DNA of 64,000 bases. Source: Flavobacterium piscinae. Its GTDB lineage: Bacteria > Bacteroidota > Bacteroidia > Flavobacteriales > Flavobacteriaceae. The position numbers were made by a program, and so were the translations under genes. The stretch covers positions 1 to 64,000 of the forward strand of contig NZ_SBKQ01000004.1 of the NCBI RefSeq assembly GCF_004122145.1, written 5' to 3'. Shown one piece after another: positions 15,913-25,167 of this stretch (its first letter is position 1; each line of letters opens with the position of its first letter). The notes below the pieces were generated by a model. The model was given only the letters and a program-made list of their open reading frames with translations, did not search any database and was not told the origin of the DNA.

Positions 15913-18345
15913 ATGTATGTAGTAAAAAGAGATGGCCACAAAGAGCCGGTAATGTTTGACAAAATCACAGATAGAATTAAAAAACTATGTTATGGTTTAA
16001 ATGATTTGGTTGATTCTGTAAAGGTCGCCATGCGAGTGATTGAAGGATTGTATGACGGTGTAACTACATCAGAATTAGATAATTTAGCCGCAGAAACGGC
16101 CGCTTCGATGACGATTGCTCATCCGGATTATGCTCAATTAGCCGCCCGTATTGCGGTTTCTAACTTACACAAAAACACCAAAAAATCGTTTTCAGAAACC
16201 ATGTCGGATATGTACCACTACGTAAATCCACGTACGGGACAAAAATCGCCATTGCTTTCTGATGAAGTGTATGAAGCCATCATGGCCAATGCGGAAGTGT
16301 TAGATTCAATGATTATTTACAACAGAGATTTTAATTATGATTATTTCGGTTTCAAAACATTAGAACGTTCCTATTTGTTAAAAATAAACGGGAAAATTGT
16401 AGAGCGACCACAACATATGTTAATGCGTGTTTCGGTGGGAATTCATTTGAATGACATTGAAGCTGTGAAAGAAACCTATGAATTAATGTCGAAAAAATTC
16501 TTCACACACGCTACACCAACCTTATTTAATGCCGGTACACCCAAACCGCAAATGTCTTCGTGTTTCTTATTAACGATGAAAGATGATAGCATCGACGGAA
16601 TTTATGATACACTAAAACAAACTGCCAAAATTTCGCAATCAGCGGGTGGAATCGGGCTTTCTATTCACAATGTTCGAGCAACAGGTTCTTATATCAGAGG
16701 AACAAACGGAACATCAAACGGAATCGTTCCGATGTTGCGTGTATTCAACGACACGGCTCGTTATGTTGACCAAGGGGGTGGAAAAAGAAAAGGAAGTTTT
16801 GCTATTTATTTAGAAACATGGCATGCCGATATATTTGAATTTTTAGATTTAAAAAAGAATACCGGAAAAGAAGAAATGCGTGCCAGAGATTTATTCTTTG
16901 CCATGTGGACATCCGATTTATTCATGAAACGTGTGCAGGAAGATTCAACTTGGACATTAATGTGCCCCAACGAATGTCCGGGTCTTTGTGACGTATATGG
17001 TGAAGAGTTTGAAGCGTTATATACTTCATATGAAACTGCCGGAAAAGGTAGAAAAACAGTTCGTGCCCGTGAGTTATGGGAAAAAATCCTAGAGTCACAA
17101 ATCGAAACCGGAACGCCATATATGTTGTATAAAGATGCTGCGAACCGAAAATCGAACCAAAAGAATTTAGGTACCATTCGTTCTTCCAATTTATGTACGG
17201 AAATATTAGAATATACGGCACCGGACGAAATTGCAGTGTGTAATTTAGCGTCTATTTCTTTACCGATGTTTGTGGAAAACGGAGAGTTTGATCACCTGCG
17301 TTTATTTGAAGTAACTAAGCGAGTAACCCGAAACCTAAACCGCGTAATCGATCGTAATTATTATCCGGTACCGGAAGCAGAAAACTCTAACATGCGTCAC
17401 CGTCCAATTGGTTTAGGGGTGCAAGGATTGGCCGATGCGTTCATTTTATTGCGTTTGCCTTTCACTAGTGATGAAGCCAAACAACTGAACCAAGAAATTT
17501 TTGAAACCTTATATTTTGCAGCTGTAACTGCCTCGATGGAAATGGCCAAAGAAGAAGGACCGTACTCTTCTTTCAAAGGATCGCCTATTTCGCAAGGAGA
17601 ATTCCAATACAACCTGTGGGGATTAAAGGACAGTGATTTATCCGGTCGTTGGGATTGGGAAAGTTTACGAAAAGAAGTAGTAGAACACGGTGTGAGAAAC
17701 TCCTTGTTAGTTGCTCCAATGCCAACCGCTTCTACCTCGCAAATCTTAGGGAATAATGAGGCTTTTGAGCCGTATACATCAAACATTTATACACGAAGAG
17801 TGCTTTCTGGCGAGTTTATCGTCGTAAACAAACATTTGTTAGAAGATTTAGTAAAACTTGGCTTGTGGAATGATAGTTTGAAACAGGAAATCATGCGTCA
17901 TAATGGTTCTGTTCAAAATATAGAAGTTATCCCGCAAGACATCAAAGATTTATATAAAACTGTATGGGAAATGAGCATGAAAGACATCATCGACATGTCA
18001 CGTCAACGCGGTTATTTCATTGACCAATCGCAATCGTTGAATTTATTTATGGAAGGAGCAACCTATGCCAAATTAACTTCCATGCATTTCTACGCTTGGC
18101 AATCCGGTCTAAAAACAGGAATGTATTATTTGCGTACAAAATCAGCGGTTGATGCCATTAAATTTACGTTAAACAACGATAAAAAAGAAGAGCCTATTGA
18201 AGTTAAACCAAAACCAGTAGTGCAAAAACTGGAATCAATTGCCGTTTTAAACGAACCCGTTGAAATGACTCCTGAAGAATACCGAGCGATGATTGAATTG
18301 GCCAAAAACGCCGGCCCGGATGATTGTGAGATGTGTGGGTCGTAA
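15913..18345 (+). CDS. nrdA: Ribonucleoside-diphosphate reductase, large (catalytic) subunit
   Basis: The R1 subunit reduces NDPs using the NrdB radical. An N-terminal ATP-cone (residues about 1-90, [17 protein letters not shown]) provides dATP feedback control. Catalytic blocks visible are the PQMSSCFLL cysteine, SSNLCTEI (Asn/Cys/Glu triad with the thiyl-radical Cys) and [11 protein letters not shown] with the partner Cys. The C terminus ends CEMCGS, the redox shuttle pair. At 810 residues it is full length. A bidirectional terminator follows. Confidence 0.96.
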   Translation: MYVVKRDGHKEPVMFDKITDRIKKLCYGLNDLVDSVKVAMRVIEGLYDGVTTSELDNLAAETAASMTIAHPDYAQLAARIAVSNLHKNTKKSFSETMSDMYHYVNPRTGQKSPLLSDEVYEAIMANAEVLDSMIIYNRDFNYDYFGFKTLERSYLLKINGKIVERPQHMLMRVSVGIHLNDIEAVKETYELMSKKFFTHATPTLFNAGTPKPQMSSCFLLTMKDDSIDGIYDTLKQTAKISQSAGGIGLSIHNVRATGSYIRGTNGTSNGIVPMLRVFNDTARYVDQGGGKRKGSFAIYLETWHADIFEFLDLKKNTGKEEMRARDLFFAMWTSDLFMKRVQEDSTWTLMCPNECPGLCDVYGEEFEALYTSYETAGKGRKTVRARELWEKILESQIETGTPYMLYKDAANRKSNQKNLGTIRSSNLCTEILEYTAPDEIAVCNLASISLPMFVENGEFDHLRLFEVTKRVTRNLNRVIDRNYYPVPEAENSNMRHRPIGLGVQGLADAFILLRLPFTSDEAKQLNQEIFETLYFAAVTASMEMAKEEGPYSSFKGSPISQGEFQYNLWGLKDSDLSGRWDWESLRKEVVEHGVRNSLLVAPMPTASTSQILGNNEAFEPYTSNIYTRRVLSGEFIVVNKHLLEDLVKLGLWNDSLKQEIMRHNGSVQNIEVIPQDIKDLYKTVWEMSMKDIIDMSRQRGYFIDQSQSLNLFMEGATYAKLTSMHFYAWQSGLKTGMYYLRTKSAVDAIKFTLNNDKKEEPIEVKPKPVVQKLESIAVLNEPVEMTPEEYRAMIELAKNAGPDDCEMCGS

Positions 18346-18367
18346 GTGACTAGTATTTGAAATAATA

Positions 18368-18401
18368 AAATGCCCCAAATAATTTTTTATTTGGGGCATT
18401 T
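18368..18401. terminator. Bidirectional terminator between nrdA and accC
   Basis: AAATGCCCCAAAT (18368-18380) pairs with ATTTGGGGCATTT (18389-18401) in the convergent gap of the two genes. Confidence 0.88.
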
Positions 18402-18420
18402 CTTATAATATAAATTATAT

Positions 18421-19767
18421 TTATTCCGGATCGTTCATTTTAAAACTTTCCATAAATTTTGTAGTATAATTTCCGGCTACATAATCCGGTTCTTCCATCA
18501 ATTGACGATGAAACGGAATCGTAGTTTTAATTCCTTCGATATAAAACTCATCCAATGCACGTTTCATTTTGTTGATCGCTTCTTCTCTAGTTTGGGCCGT
18601 AGTAATTAACTTGGCAATCATCGAATCATAATTTGGTGGAATGGTATAACCTGCATAAACATGCGTGTCTAAACGAACACCATGTCCGCCCGGTGCATGA
18701 AGCACGGTGATTTTTCCCGGTGAAGGTCTAAAATCATTATAAGGATCTTCCGCATTGATCCGACATTCAATCGAATGCAATTGAGGTAGATAATTTTTAC
18801 CGGAAATTGGCACACCGGCTGCCACTAAAATTTGTTCGCGAATTAAATCATAATCAATTACTTGCTCAGTAATAGGATGTTCTACTTGAATACGTGTATT
18901 CATTTCCATGAAATAGAAGTTTCGGTGTTTGTCTACCAAAAACTCAACTGTACCAGCTCCTTCATATTTGATAAACTCGGCTGCTTTCACGGCCGCTTCA
19001 CCCATTTTTTCACGCAATTCATCCGTCATAAATGGAGAAGGTGTTTCTTCTGTTAATTTTTGATGACGACGTTGCACAGAGCAATCTCTTTCCGACAAGT
19101 GACAAGCTTTTCCATAGGCGTCCCCTACTACTTGAATTTCGATATGGCGAGGTTCTTCAATCAGTTTTTCCATGTACATGCCATCATTTCCAAAGGCTGC
19201 TGCTGCTTCCTGACGGGCACTTTCCCATGCTTTTTCCAATTCATTTTCTTTCCAAATGGCTCTCATTCCTTTTCCTCCACCACCTGCAGTCGCTTTCATC
19301 ATCACAGGATAACCAATTTCTTTTGCTACTTTTTTGGCTTGTTCAAACGATTCTAAAATTCCGTCAGAACCGGGAACACATGGTACACCAGCTGCTTTCA
19401 TGGTTGCTTTAGCCGTTGCTTTGTCTCCCATTTTATCAATCATTTCAGGCGAAGCCCCAATAAATTTAATTCCGTGTTCTTGGCAAATTTTAGAAAACTT
19501 AGCATTTTCAGACAAAAATCCGTAACCGGGATGAATGGCATCAGCATTGGTAATTTCTGCCGCCGCAATAATATTAGACATTTTTAAGTACGACAAATTA
19601 CTGGGAGGCGGACCGATACAAACTGCTTCGTCGGCAAATTTTACGTGAAGACTTTCAGCATCTGCAGTAGAATATACCGCAACAGTTTTAATGCCCATTT
19701 CTTTACAAGTTCTAATCACACGAAGTGCAATTTCTCCACGATTGGCAACTAATATTTTTTTAAACAT
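18421..19767 (-). CDS. accC: Biotin carboxylase subunit of acetyl-CoA carboxylase
   Basis: This ATP-grasp enzyme carboxylates biotin on BCCP, the first step of fatty-acid synthesis. The 448 residues begin with [21 protein letters not shown], and the ATP loop [13 protein letters not shown] and the active-site block [17 protein letters not shown] are intact. Length is standard for the stand-alone subunit. It is the last gene of the rpmF-fabH-accB-accC series, separated from accB by 91 bp of short-period repeats. It should act in the cytoplasm with AccB and an AccAD transferase encoded elsewhere. Confidence 0.96.
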   Translation of the reverse strand: MFKKILVANRGEIALRVIRTCKEMGIKTVAVYSTADAESLHVKFADEAVCIGPPPSNLSYLKMSNIIAAAEITNADAIHPGYGFLSENAKFSKICQEHGIKFIGASPEMIDKMGDKATAKATMKAAGVPCVPGSDGILESFEQAKKVAKEIGYPVMMKATAGGGGKGMRAIWKENELEKAWESARQEAAAAFGNDGMYMEKLIEEPRHIEIQVVGDAYGKACHLSERDCSVQRRHQKLTEETPSPFMTDELREKMGEAAVKAAEFIKYEGAGTVEFLVDKHRNFYFMEMNTRIQVEHPITEQVIDYDLIREQILVAAGVPISGKNYLPQLHSIECRINAEDPYNDFRPSPGKITVLHAPGGHGVRLDTHVYAGYTIPPNYDSMIAKLITTAQTREEAINKMKRALDEFYIEGIKTTIPFHRQLMEEPDYVAGNYTTKFMESFKMNDPE

Positions 19768-19783
19768 ATTTTTTAAATTAGAT

Positions 19784-19858
19784 AATTAGACAAGATGTCA
19801 ATTAGACAATTAAGAAGAAAGAAAAACTTCTGACTCCCAACTTCTAACTTCTAACTTT
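19784..19858. repeat. Two abutting short-period repeats (8 bp then 7 bp) between accB and accC
   Basis: AATTAGAC, AAGATGTC, AATTAGAC and AATTAAGA run in exact 8-bp register at 19784-19815. At 19827-19858 a second array of 7-bp units (CTTCTGA, CTCCCAA, CTTCTAA, CTTCTAA, then CTTT) follows. They fill nearly the whole gap. Confidence 0.8.
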
Positions 19859-20353
19859 TTAAGATGGATCTACTAAGAATAATGGTTGATCAAATTCTAC
19901 CGGAGACATATCATCAACAAGAATTTTTACGATTTTTCCTGAAACTTCCGATTCAATTTCGTTAAATAACTTCATAGCCTCAATTACACAAACCGGATCA
20001 CCTTTCGAAATGGTAGCTCCCACTTCTACAAAAGGAGCTTTGTCCGGAGCCGGTTTTCTGTATAATGTTCCAATCATTGGCGATTTTATCGTAATGTATT
20101 TTGAATTATCTTCTGCTGGTGCTGCTACCGGAGTACTTGGTGCGGCTGGTGCCGGAGTACTTGGTGCGGCTACTTGTTGCATCATAGGTTGCATCGGTTG
20201 AGCTGCCGGATAATGTTGAAAATAAGATGCCTCTGCTGCTCCGGCTTCTGTAGTTTTGATGGTGATTTTAAAATCATCCATTTCTAATTTTACTTCCGTA
20301 GCACCAGATTTTGCTACAAATTTAATTAGGTTTTGAATTTCTCTAATGTCCAT
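19859..20353 (-). CDS. accB: Biotin carboxyl carrier protein
   Basis: The 164-residue carrier subunit of acetyl-CoA carboxylase. A Pro/Ala-rich flexible hinge (about residues 45-85) links the N-terminal dimer helix to the biotinyl domain. The biotinylation site is the Lys of VIEAMKLFNEIES, followed by the thumb-containing half-barrel. It is encoded 19 bp after fabH and upstream of accC, the usual order. Confidence 0.96.
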   Translation of the reverse strand: MDIREIQNLIKFVAKSGATEVKLEMDDFKITIKTTEAGAAEASYFQHYPAAQPMQPMMQQVAAPSTPAPAAPSTPVAAPAEDNSKYITIKSPMIGTLYRKPAPDKAPFVEVGATISKGDPVCVIEAMKLFNEIESEVSGKIVKILVDDMSPVEFDQPLFLVDPS

Positions 20354-20372
20354 GATAGTTTAGTTTAGTTTT

Positions 20373-21371
20373 TTATTTTTTGTCGTAAGCCCATTTTAAA
20401 TAGATAGATCCCCATGTAAATCCGCCACCAAATGCAGCAAAAATGAGATTGTCACCTTTTTTAAACTTTTGCTCAAAGTCGCTTAAAAGCAAAGGTAATG
20501 TGGCAGATGTTGTATTGCCATATTTTTCAATATTTACCAACACTTTGCTCTCGTCAACGCCCATACGACTGGAAGTAGCGTCAATTATTCTTTTGTTAGC
20601 TTGGTGAGCAACTAACCAATCCACATCGTTATGTGAAAGATGATTACGTTGCATGATTTTTTCACTCACATCAGCCATTCCGGAAACGGCATATTTAAAC
20701 ACAGTTTTACCGTCTTGAAAAACAAAATGCTGTCTGTTTTTTACTGTTTCTTCTGATGGAGGAAGAATTGATCCTCCTGCATCAATTTTTAGGTATTCAC
20801 GACCAATACCATCGCTGCGTAAGAATTCATCTTGAAGTCCAAGTCCTTCATAGTTTGGTTCAAAAAGAACCGCACCTGCACCATCTCCAAAGATAATGCA
20901 GGTGGCTCTATCAGTATAATCAATTATGGAGGACATTTTATCTGCTCCAATCAAAAGTACTTTTTTATACCTACCGGATTCTATATATGCGGCAGCTGTA
21001 GACATTCCGTAAAGAAAACTTGAACATGCTGCTTGTAAATCGTAGGCAAATGCATTAACCGCTCCGATTTGTGTAGCCACATATACTGAAGTAGAAGCTA
21101 CCGGCATATCAGGAGTTGCTGTTGCAACAATAACTAAATCTATCTCTTCCGGATTGATTTTGCTTTTTTCTATTAAATTTTGTGCTGCTTGAATAGCTAA
21201 AAAAGAAGTACCTTTTCCTTCTTCTTTTAATAATCTTCTTTCTTTAATTCCCGTTCGGGTGGTAATCCACTCGTCGTTAGTGTCAACTAATGTTTCCAGC
21301 ACTTGATTTGACAAGACAAAGTCAGGAACATAAGCACCCACTGCGGTTATGGCGGCTGTTGTTTTACTCAT
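20373..21371 (-). CDS. fabH: Beta-ketoacyl-ACP synthase III
   Basis: This condenses acetyl-CoA (or a branched starter unit) with malonyl-ACP to start fatty-acid chains. The catalytic triad is visible: Cys116 in DLQAACSSFLYG, His in WLVAHQANKRI and Asn in YGNTTSATLP. The C-terminal FAAFGGGFTWGS is standard. Length is 332 residues. It lies downstream of rpmF behind a hairpin, suggesting partly independent expression from the ribosomal gene. Confidence 0.96.
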   Translation of the reverse strand: MSKTTAAITAVGAYVPDFVLSNQVLETLVDTNDEWITTRTGIKERRLLKEEGKGTSFLAIQAAQNLIEKSKINPEEIDLVIVATATPDMPVASTSVYVATQIGAVNAFAYDLQAACSSFLYGMSTAAAYIESGRYKKVLLIGADKMSSIIDYTDRATCIIFGDGAGAVLFEPNYEGLGLQDEFLRSDGIGREYLKIDAGGSILPPSEETVKNRQHFVFQDGKTVFKYAVSGMADVSEKIMQRNHLSHNDVDWLVAHQANKRIIDATSSRMGVDESKVLVNIEKYGNTTSATLPLLLSDFEQKFKKGDNLIFAAFGGGFTWGSIYLKWAYDKK

Positions 21372-21487
21372 AGGGTTTGATTATTTTTCTTTTCCCGTAA
21401 CGGTTAAAAGAGGTGGAAATTACAAAAAAAAATCTAAACTTGATTGTTTTGAAATGGCTTATTTTGTTAAAATAGTGGTATAACAAA

Positions 21488-21510
21488 AAACTCCCACGAG
21501 GTGAGAGTTT
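21488..21510 (-). terminator. Hairpin terminator or attenuator after rpmF
   Basis: AAACTCCCAC (21488-21497) pairs with GTGAGAGTTT (21501-21510) with one mismatch. On the minus strand a T-run follows. It could end part of rpmF transcription before fabH. Confidence 0.65.
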
Positions 21511-21532
21511 ATCTATATACGATAAGAAAGTA

Positions 21533-21727
21533 CTAAGCAACAGCTTCGGTCTTGTCGATTACTACTTGTCCACGGTAGTACATTTTACCTTCATGCCAAT
21601 ACGCTCTGTGGTATAAATGTGCCTCACCTGTTATTGGGCAAGTTGCAATTTGAGCTGCAGTTGCTTTATAATGAGTTCTTCTTTTGTCTCTTCTGGTTTT
21701 CGAGGTTTTTCTCTTTGGATGTGCCAT
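21533..21727 (-). CDS. rpmF: Ribosomal protein L32
   Basis: The 64-residue protein begins [22 protein letters not shown], the signature L32 N terminus. [15 protein letters not shown] gives the central block; only one Cys is present, so the zinc-ribbon is lost as in many bacteria. It follows yceD by 9 bp, the widely conserved yceD-rpmF pair. Confidence 0.97.
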   Translation of the reverse strand: MAHPKRKTSKTRRDKRRTHYKATAAQIATCPITGEAHLYHRAYWHEGKMYYRGQVVIDKTEAVA

Positions 21728-21736
21728 TTTACTATA

Positions 21737-22297
21737 TTATTTATCCGTTAATAGTTTTTTTAATTGATCCCATCTAGGATCAGTTTCTTCACTTTTTATT
21801 TCTTCTTTTTTCGCTTTGACTGTCAGTGCTTGTAATTTTTCGATTGCTTCTGATTTCAATGTTCCGTCTTTTATACCGGGATGAACTCTTTTTAATGGAA
21901 CTGAAAGCACAATCATTTCATAAATATATTGCGACACATCCACTTGGTGTTCACCATGTGGAAGGATAAGCAATTCTTCATTTTCATTATTAAATGCATC
22001 CCCAAACTGGACAACTACACTGATTTTTCCTTTAATAGGTAAGTCAAATAGCTCTCCGCTTAAATCACAAGGAACACAAACCGTTCCTTTATGCTTAAAA
22101 TGTAACTCAAGCATTGTTGATTTTTTGTCTAAAACAACATCTACTTTTACATTACAACTTTCAAACTCATCATATTCGAAGCGATCAAAGAACGTTTTAT
22201 CTATTTGATAGTCAAATTGATGTTTTCCAAGCTTTAATCCGATAAACGGGATTAAATATTCATTAGATACTTTCATCTCAACAACAATTTGTCCCAA
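21737..22297 (-). CDS. DUF177 family protein (YceD-like)
   Basis: A 186-residue conserved protein always linked to rpmF. The segment VCVPCDLSGELFDLPIKG (CxxC near the middle) and the C-terminal DPRWDQLKKLL are family markers; DPRW is nearly invariant. In plants and E. coli the family has been linked to 23S rRNA accumulation, so a role in large-subunit assembly is plausible. It is 63 bp downstream of pdxA. Confidence 0.9.
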   Translation of the reverse strand: MGQIVVEMKVSNEYLIPFIGLKLGKHQFDYQIDKTFFDRFEYDEFESCNVKVDVVLDKKSTMLELHFKHKGTVCVPCDLSGELFDLPIKGKISVVVQFGDAFNNENEELLILPHGEHQVDVSQYIYEMIVLSVPLKRVHPGIKDGTLKSEAIEKLQALTVKAKKEEIKSEETDPRWDQLKKLLTDK

Positions 22298-22360
22298 AAA
22301 TTAGGTTTGCAAAGATATAAAATTATCGCAAATGCAAGACAGTTATAAACATTTTTTTGT

Positions 22361-23410
22361 TTAAAACTGTTTTTCCTTTGTTTTCAGTGGTTTTTCTGTA
22401 ATTTGTTTGTACTCAATTCTGGAATTATAGACGTCAATTGCTAAATAAACCGCTTCTCTAAACGAATTAAAGTCGGCTTGGTTTTTTCCGGCAATTTCAA
22501 ATGCAGTTCCGTGATCGGGTGATGTTCTGATTTTGTTTAATCCGGCAGTGTAATTTACTCCATTTCCAAACGATAATGTTTTAAATGGAATTAATCCTTG
22601 ATCGTGATAACAAGCAATAACGGCATCAAATTTTTCGTGTGATTTGTTTCCAAAGAAGCTATCCGCCGCATAAGGTCCGAAAACAAATGTACCTGAATCA
22701 AACATTTTTTTTATGGTAGGACGAATAATTTCATCGTCTTCTTTTCCAATCACACCGTTATCACCACAATGCGGATTTAATCCTAAGACCGCTATTTTAG
22801 GTTTCACGATTTTAAAATCTTGAATTAGCGTTTTCTTTACTGTCTCAATTTTTTGTTTGATTAACTTTTCCGTCAGGTGCTTTGAAACTTCTGTCACGGG
22901 AACATGATCGGTTAATAATCCAATTCGGAGAGAATTATTTACCATTAACATTAATGCATCGCCTTCTAATTCTTGATTTAAATAATCGGTATGACCCGGA
23001 AATTTAAAATCTTCCGATTGGATGTTATATTTATTAATTGGTGCAGTAACTAAAACATCTATTTGACCTTCTTTTAAAGCTTTGGTAGCTGCTACAAAGG
23101 ACTTTACGGCATAACTGCCAACAATGTCATTGGCAACCCCGTACTCTAAATTGAAACTTTCTTTCCAAAGATTAAAAACATTTATTTTACCTGGAATAAT
23201 TTGATCTAATTTATCAATTCCGTGAAGTGTTGCGGTCGATTCAAAACTTTTTTTCAAAAAAGACAACATTTTTACGTTAGCAAAAATAACCGGTGTGCAA
23301 AGTTCTAACATTCTGGAATCTTCAAATGTTTTGAGAACGACTTCGCTTCCAATTCCGTTTAAATCTCCTATTGAAATTCCCACAAGAATATTTTCTGCTT
23401 TTTTTACCAT
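22361..23410 (-). CDS. pdxA: 4-hydroxythreonine-4-phosphate dehydrogenase
   Basis: An NAD-dependent step of de novo pyridoxal phosphate synthesis. I start at the ATG at 23410 (MVKKAENILVGISIGDLNGIG) because family members begin right before the GDxxGIG motif; the upstream ATG at 23485 would overlap the divergent ribE start. Metal-binding His blocks are visible in FPGHTDYLNQEL and in ACYHDQGLIPFK. About 349 residues, normal length. Divergent from ribE across 58 bp. Confidence 0.94.
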   Translation of the reverse strand: MVKKAENILVGISIGDLNGIGSEVVLKTFEDSRMLELCTPVIFANVKMLSFLKKSFESTATLHGIDKLDQIIPGKINVFNLWKESFNLEYGVANDIVGSYAVKSFVAATKALKEGQIDVLVTAPINKYNIQSEDFKFPGHTDYLNQELEGDALMLMVNNSLRIGLLTDHVPVTEVSKHLTEKLIKQKIETVKKTLIQDFKIVKPKIAVLGLNPHCGDNGVIGKEDDEIIRPTIKKMFDSGTFVFGPYAADSFFGNKSHEKFDAVIACYHDQGLIPFKTLSFGNGVNYTAGLNKIRTSPDHGTAFEIAGKNQADFNSFREAVYLAIDVYNSRIEYKQITEKPLKTKEKQF

Positions 23411-23468
23411 GACAAAACGTAATTTATTGCTAATTTTGAAGTGCAAATTTACAAAAATAAAACTACAA

Positions 23469-24059
23469 ATGTTTACCGGTATCATAGAAACTCTAGGAAG
23501 AATAAAATCGATTGAAAATGAAAAGGAGAATGTTCATTTCACAATCACTTCTAACATCACTTCCGAATTAAAAATTGATCAAAGTGTTGCTCATAATGGT
23601 GTTTGCTTGACCGTTATTGCAATTGAAAACGACAATTATATTGTTACAGCCATAAAAGAAACACTTGAAAAAACAAACTTAGGAACTTGGAAAGAAGGAG
23701 ATACAGTTAATTTAGAAAGAGCGATGAAATTAGGTGACCGACTTGATGGTCATATAGTTCAGGGTCATGTAGATCAGGTTGGTACTTGTATCAGTGTTAA
23801 AGAAGCAAGCGGAAGTTGGTATTTTACTTTTAAATATGATGCCGCTTTGAATAATATCACTATAGAAAAAGGCTCCATTACTGTAAATGGTGTTAGTTTA
23901 ACAGTTGTTAATTCGAATTTAAATGAGTTTAGTGTTGCAATTATACCTTATACATTTGAACACACGAACTTTCACTCCATTAAAGAAGGAAGCATTGTTA
24001 ATTTAGAATTTGATGTAATTGGGAAATATGTTTCGAGGTTAAACGAGCTAAGAAAATAA
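23469..24059 (+). CDS. ribE: Riboflavin synthase, alpha subunit
   Basis: This dismutates two 6,7-dimethyl-8-ribityllumazine molecules to riboflavin. The start is the ATG at 23469 (MFTGIIETLGRIKSIE), the invariant N terminus; upstream in-frame codons run into pdxA. Two tandem lumazine-binding barrels are present, seen as SVAHNGVCLTV in the first half and GSITVNGVSLTV in the second, with HIVQGHVDQVG between. 196 residues, standard length. Terminator follows. Confidence 0.96.
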   Translation: MFTGIIETLGRIKSIENEKENVHFTITSNITSELKIDQSVAHNGVCLTVIAIENDNYIVTAIKETLEKTNLGTWKEGDTVNLERAMKLGDRLDGHIVQGHVDQVGTCISVKEASGSWYFTFKYDAALNNITIEKGSITVNGVSLTVVNSNLNEFSVAIIPYTFEHTNFHSIKEGSIVNLEFDVIGKYVSRLNELRK

Positions 24060-24063
24060 GAAG

Positions 24064-24099
24064 AAAAAAAAACGCTGAATTATTTCAGCGTTTTTTTTA
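24064..24099. terminator. Terminator after ribE
   Basis: AACGCTGAA (24071-24079) pairs with TTCAGCGTT (24084-24092), flanked by A- and T-runs. It overlaps the end of the convergent small gene. Confidence 0.88.
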
Positions 24100-24313
24100 T
24101 GTGGTGTTTGTAATTGAATTTATAAAAAGCAAATACTAAACCTATTAACAATAAAAGTACAATTCCTCCATCTATCGGTAATCCCGGTGGAGGTGGTGTA
24201 GGTGGCGGAGGGTTCGGATTAGCTACCAATGTTGAAGCATGTGCAGTTAACGAAACCATTCCTATGAAGCAACCAGTTAGGGCAGTTAAAAACTTATTTG
24301 GAACAATTCTCAT
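24080..24313 (-). CDS. Small protein with a PID-CTERM-like sorting tail
   Basis: The 77-residue protein (ATG at 24313, MRIVPNKFLTALTG) has an N-terminal signal or anchor segment ending near ASTLVANP, a proline-rich stretch PNPPPPTPPPPGLPIDGG, one hydrophobic helix (IVLLLLIGLVFAFYKF) and a basic tail. The GLPID-TM-basic layout matches what I recall as the flavobacterial PID-CTERM sorting signal, by analogy with exosortase substrates. Upstream ATG at 24361 would add 16 residues. No exosortase is in the window. The mature product would be very short, so the function is unclear. Confidence 0.65.
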   Translation of the reverse strand: MRIVPNKFLTALTGCFIGMVSLTAHASTLVANPNPPPPTPPPPGLPIDGGIVLLLLIGLVFAFYKFNYKHHIKKTLK

Positions 24314-24555
24314 AGGGTGTAAAAGTAAATAAATTTTTTCTTTAACAAAATATTTTGACAAATAAAGTAAAAATCTCTATAAAACAAAAACTAAGTTGTT
24401 GTTTTTTTAAAGTTATTCTTTAAAATTCAAAATTCATCGGCAAAAGTACATTTTTTTTTATAACTTCTTTGATTTCAAAATTATATTAACGTAAAATATT
24501 GCATTTTGGTTTGTAAGAAATGAAAAAAATATTTTTTTAATACATTGCAAAAAAG

Positions 24556-24582
24556 AAAAACCTTCCGATTGGAAGGCTTTTT
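24556..24582 (-). terminator. Terminator downstream of the CAT tRNA
   Basis: CCTTCC (24561-24566) pairs with GGAAGG (24571-24576) around GATT, followed on the minus strand by a T-rich run. Confidence 0.8.
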
Positions 24583-24583
24583 G

Positions 24584-24657
24584 TGGTCCCACTTGGGCTC
24601 GAACCAAGGACCACCTGATTATGAGTCAGGTGCTCTAACCAACTGAGCTATAGGACC
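24584..24657 (-). tRNA. tRNA with CAT anticodon (elongator Met or Ile2)
   Basis: A 74-nt cloverleaf with acceptor GGTCCTA, D arm GCTC-AGTTGGTTA-GAGC and anticodon loop CTCATAA, giving CAT. The T arm contains TTCGAGC. A CAT anticodon may read AUG or, after lysidine modification, AUA. Sequence alone does not separate elongator Met from Ile2 safely. CCA is not encoded. The 24314-24583 gap before it holds only AT-rich sequence and the terminator. Confidence 0.93.
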
Positions 24658-24788
24658 GGTTTAGAGAGTGCAATATTACTACTATTTTTGATTTACTCAA
24701 AATATAAATTAATATTATTGTTGACTTCCCTTTTAATAAACCATAACAACATCTCAATTAATTGATTTATACTTATTCAAAAAGTAAT

Positions 24789-24796
24789 TACTTTTG
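24789..24796 (+). promoter_or_regulatory. -7 box TACTTTTG for the ArsC-like/EamA pair
   Basis: A perfect TAnnTTTG match 15 bp before the start codon at 24811, with TTG at 24762-24764 (24-bp spacer, slightly long). Confidence 0.5.
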
Positions 24797-24810
24797 TAAA
24801 AAAATGTGAG

Positions 24811-25167
24811 ATGCGTAAAATTTTCTACCTCAAAACGTGTGATACGTGCAAAAGAATCATCAAATCACTTCCCAATACAAAAGATTTTATCTTTCAAGAT
24901 ATTAAAGAAGAACCTATAACCGTTAAACAATTAGAAGAACTTCATCATTTAAGTGGAAATTATGAATCACTTTTCAGTAAAAGAGCTAAATTGTATAAAG
25001 AAATGGGCTTGAAAGATGAAAAACTTTCTGAATCAGATTTCAAACGATACATTTTAGAGCATTATACCTTTTTAAATCGTCCGGTGATTGTGATTGATAA
25101 TGCTGTTTTTGTTGGGAATAGTCCCAAAACCGTTCAAGCGGCCATTGATTTTTTAGCAAATGAGTAA
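24811..25167 (+). CDS. ArsC/Spx-family thioredoxin-fold protein
   Basis: A 118-residue protein with the CxxC of FYLKTCDTCKR at residues 10-13, typical of the Spx/YffB/ArsC-related group. The C-terminal NRPVIVIDNAVFVGNSP is the conserved cis-Pro region (RPV). In true arsenate reductases a lone catalytic Cys is followed by CxxS; here CDTC suggests an Spx- or YffB-like redox role rather than arsenate reduction. Overlaps the next gene by 8 bp. Confidence 0.82.
   Translation: MRKIFYLKTCDTCKRIIKSLPNTKDFIFQDIKEEPITVKQLEELHHLSGNYESLFSKRAKLYKEMGLKDEKLSESDFKRYILEHYTFLNRPVIVIDNAVFVGNSPKTVQAAIDFLANE

Noticed and set aside
19032..19412. 126-residue plus-strand frame over accC
   Set aside because: It is antisense to conserved biotin carboxylase blocks; its Phe/Leu-rich content reflects codon bias of the sense gene.
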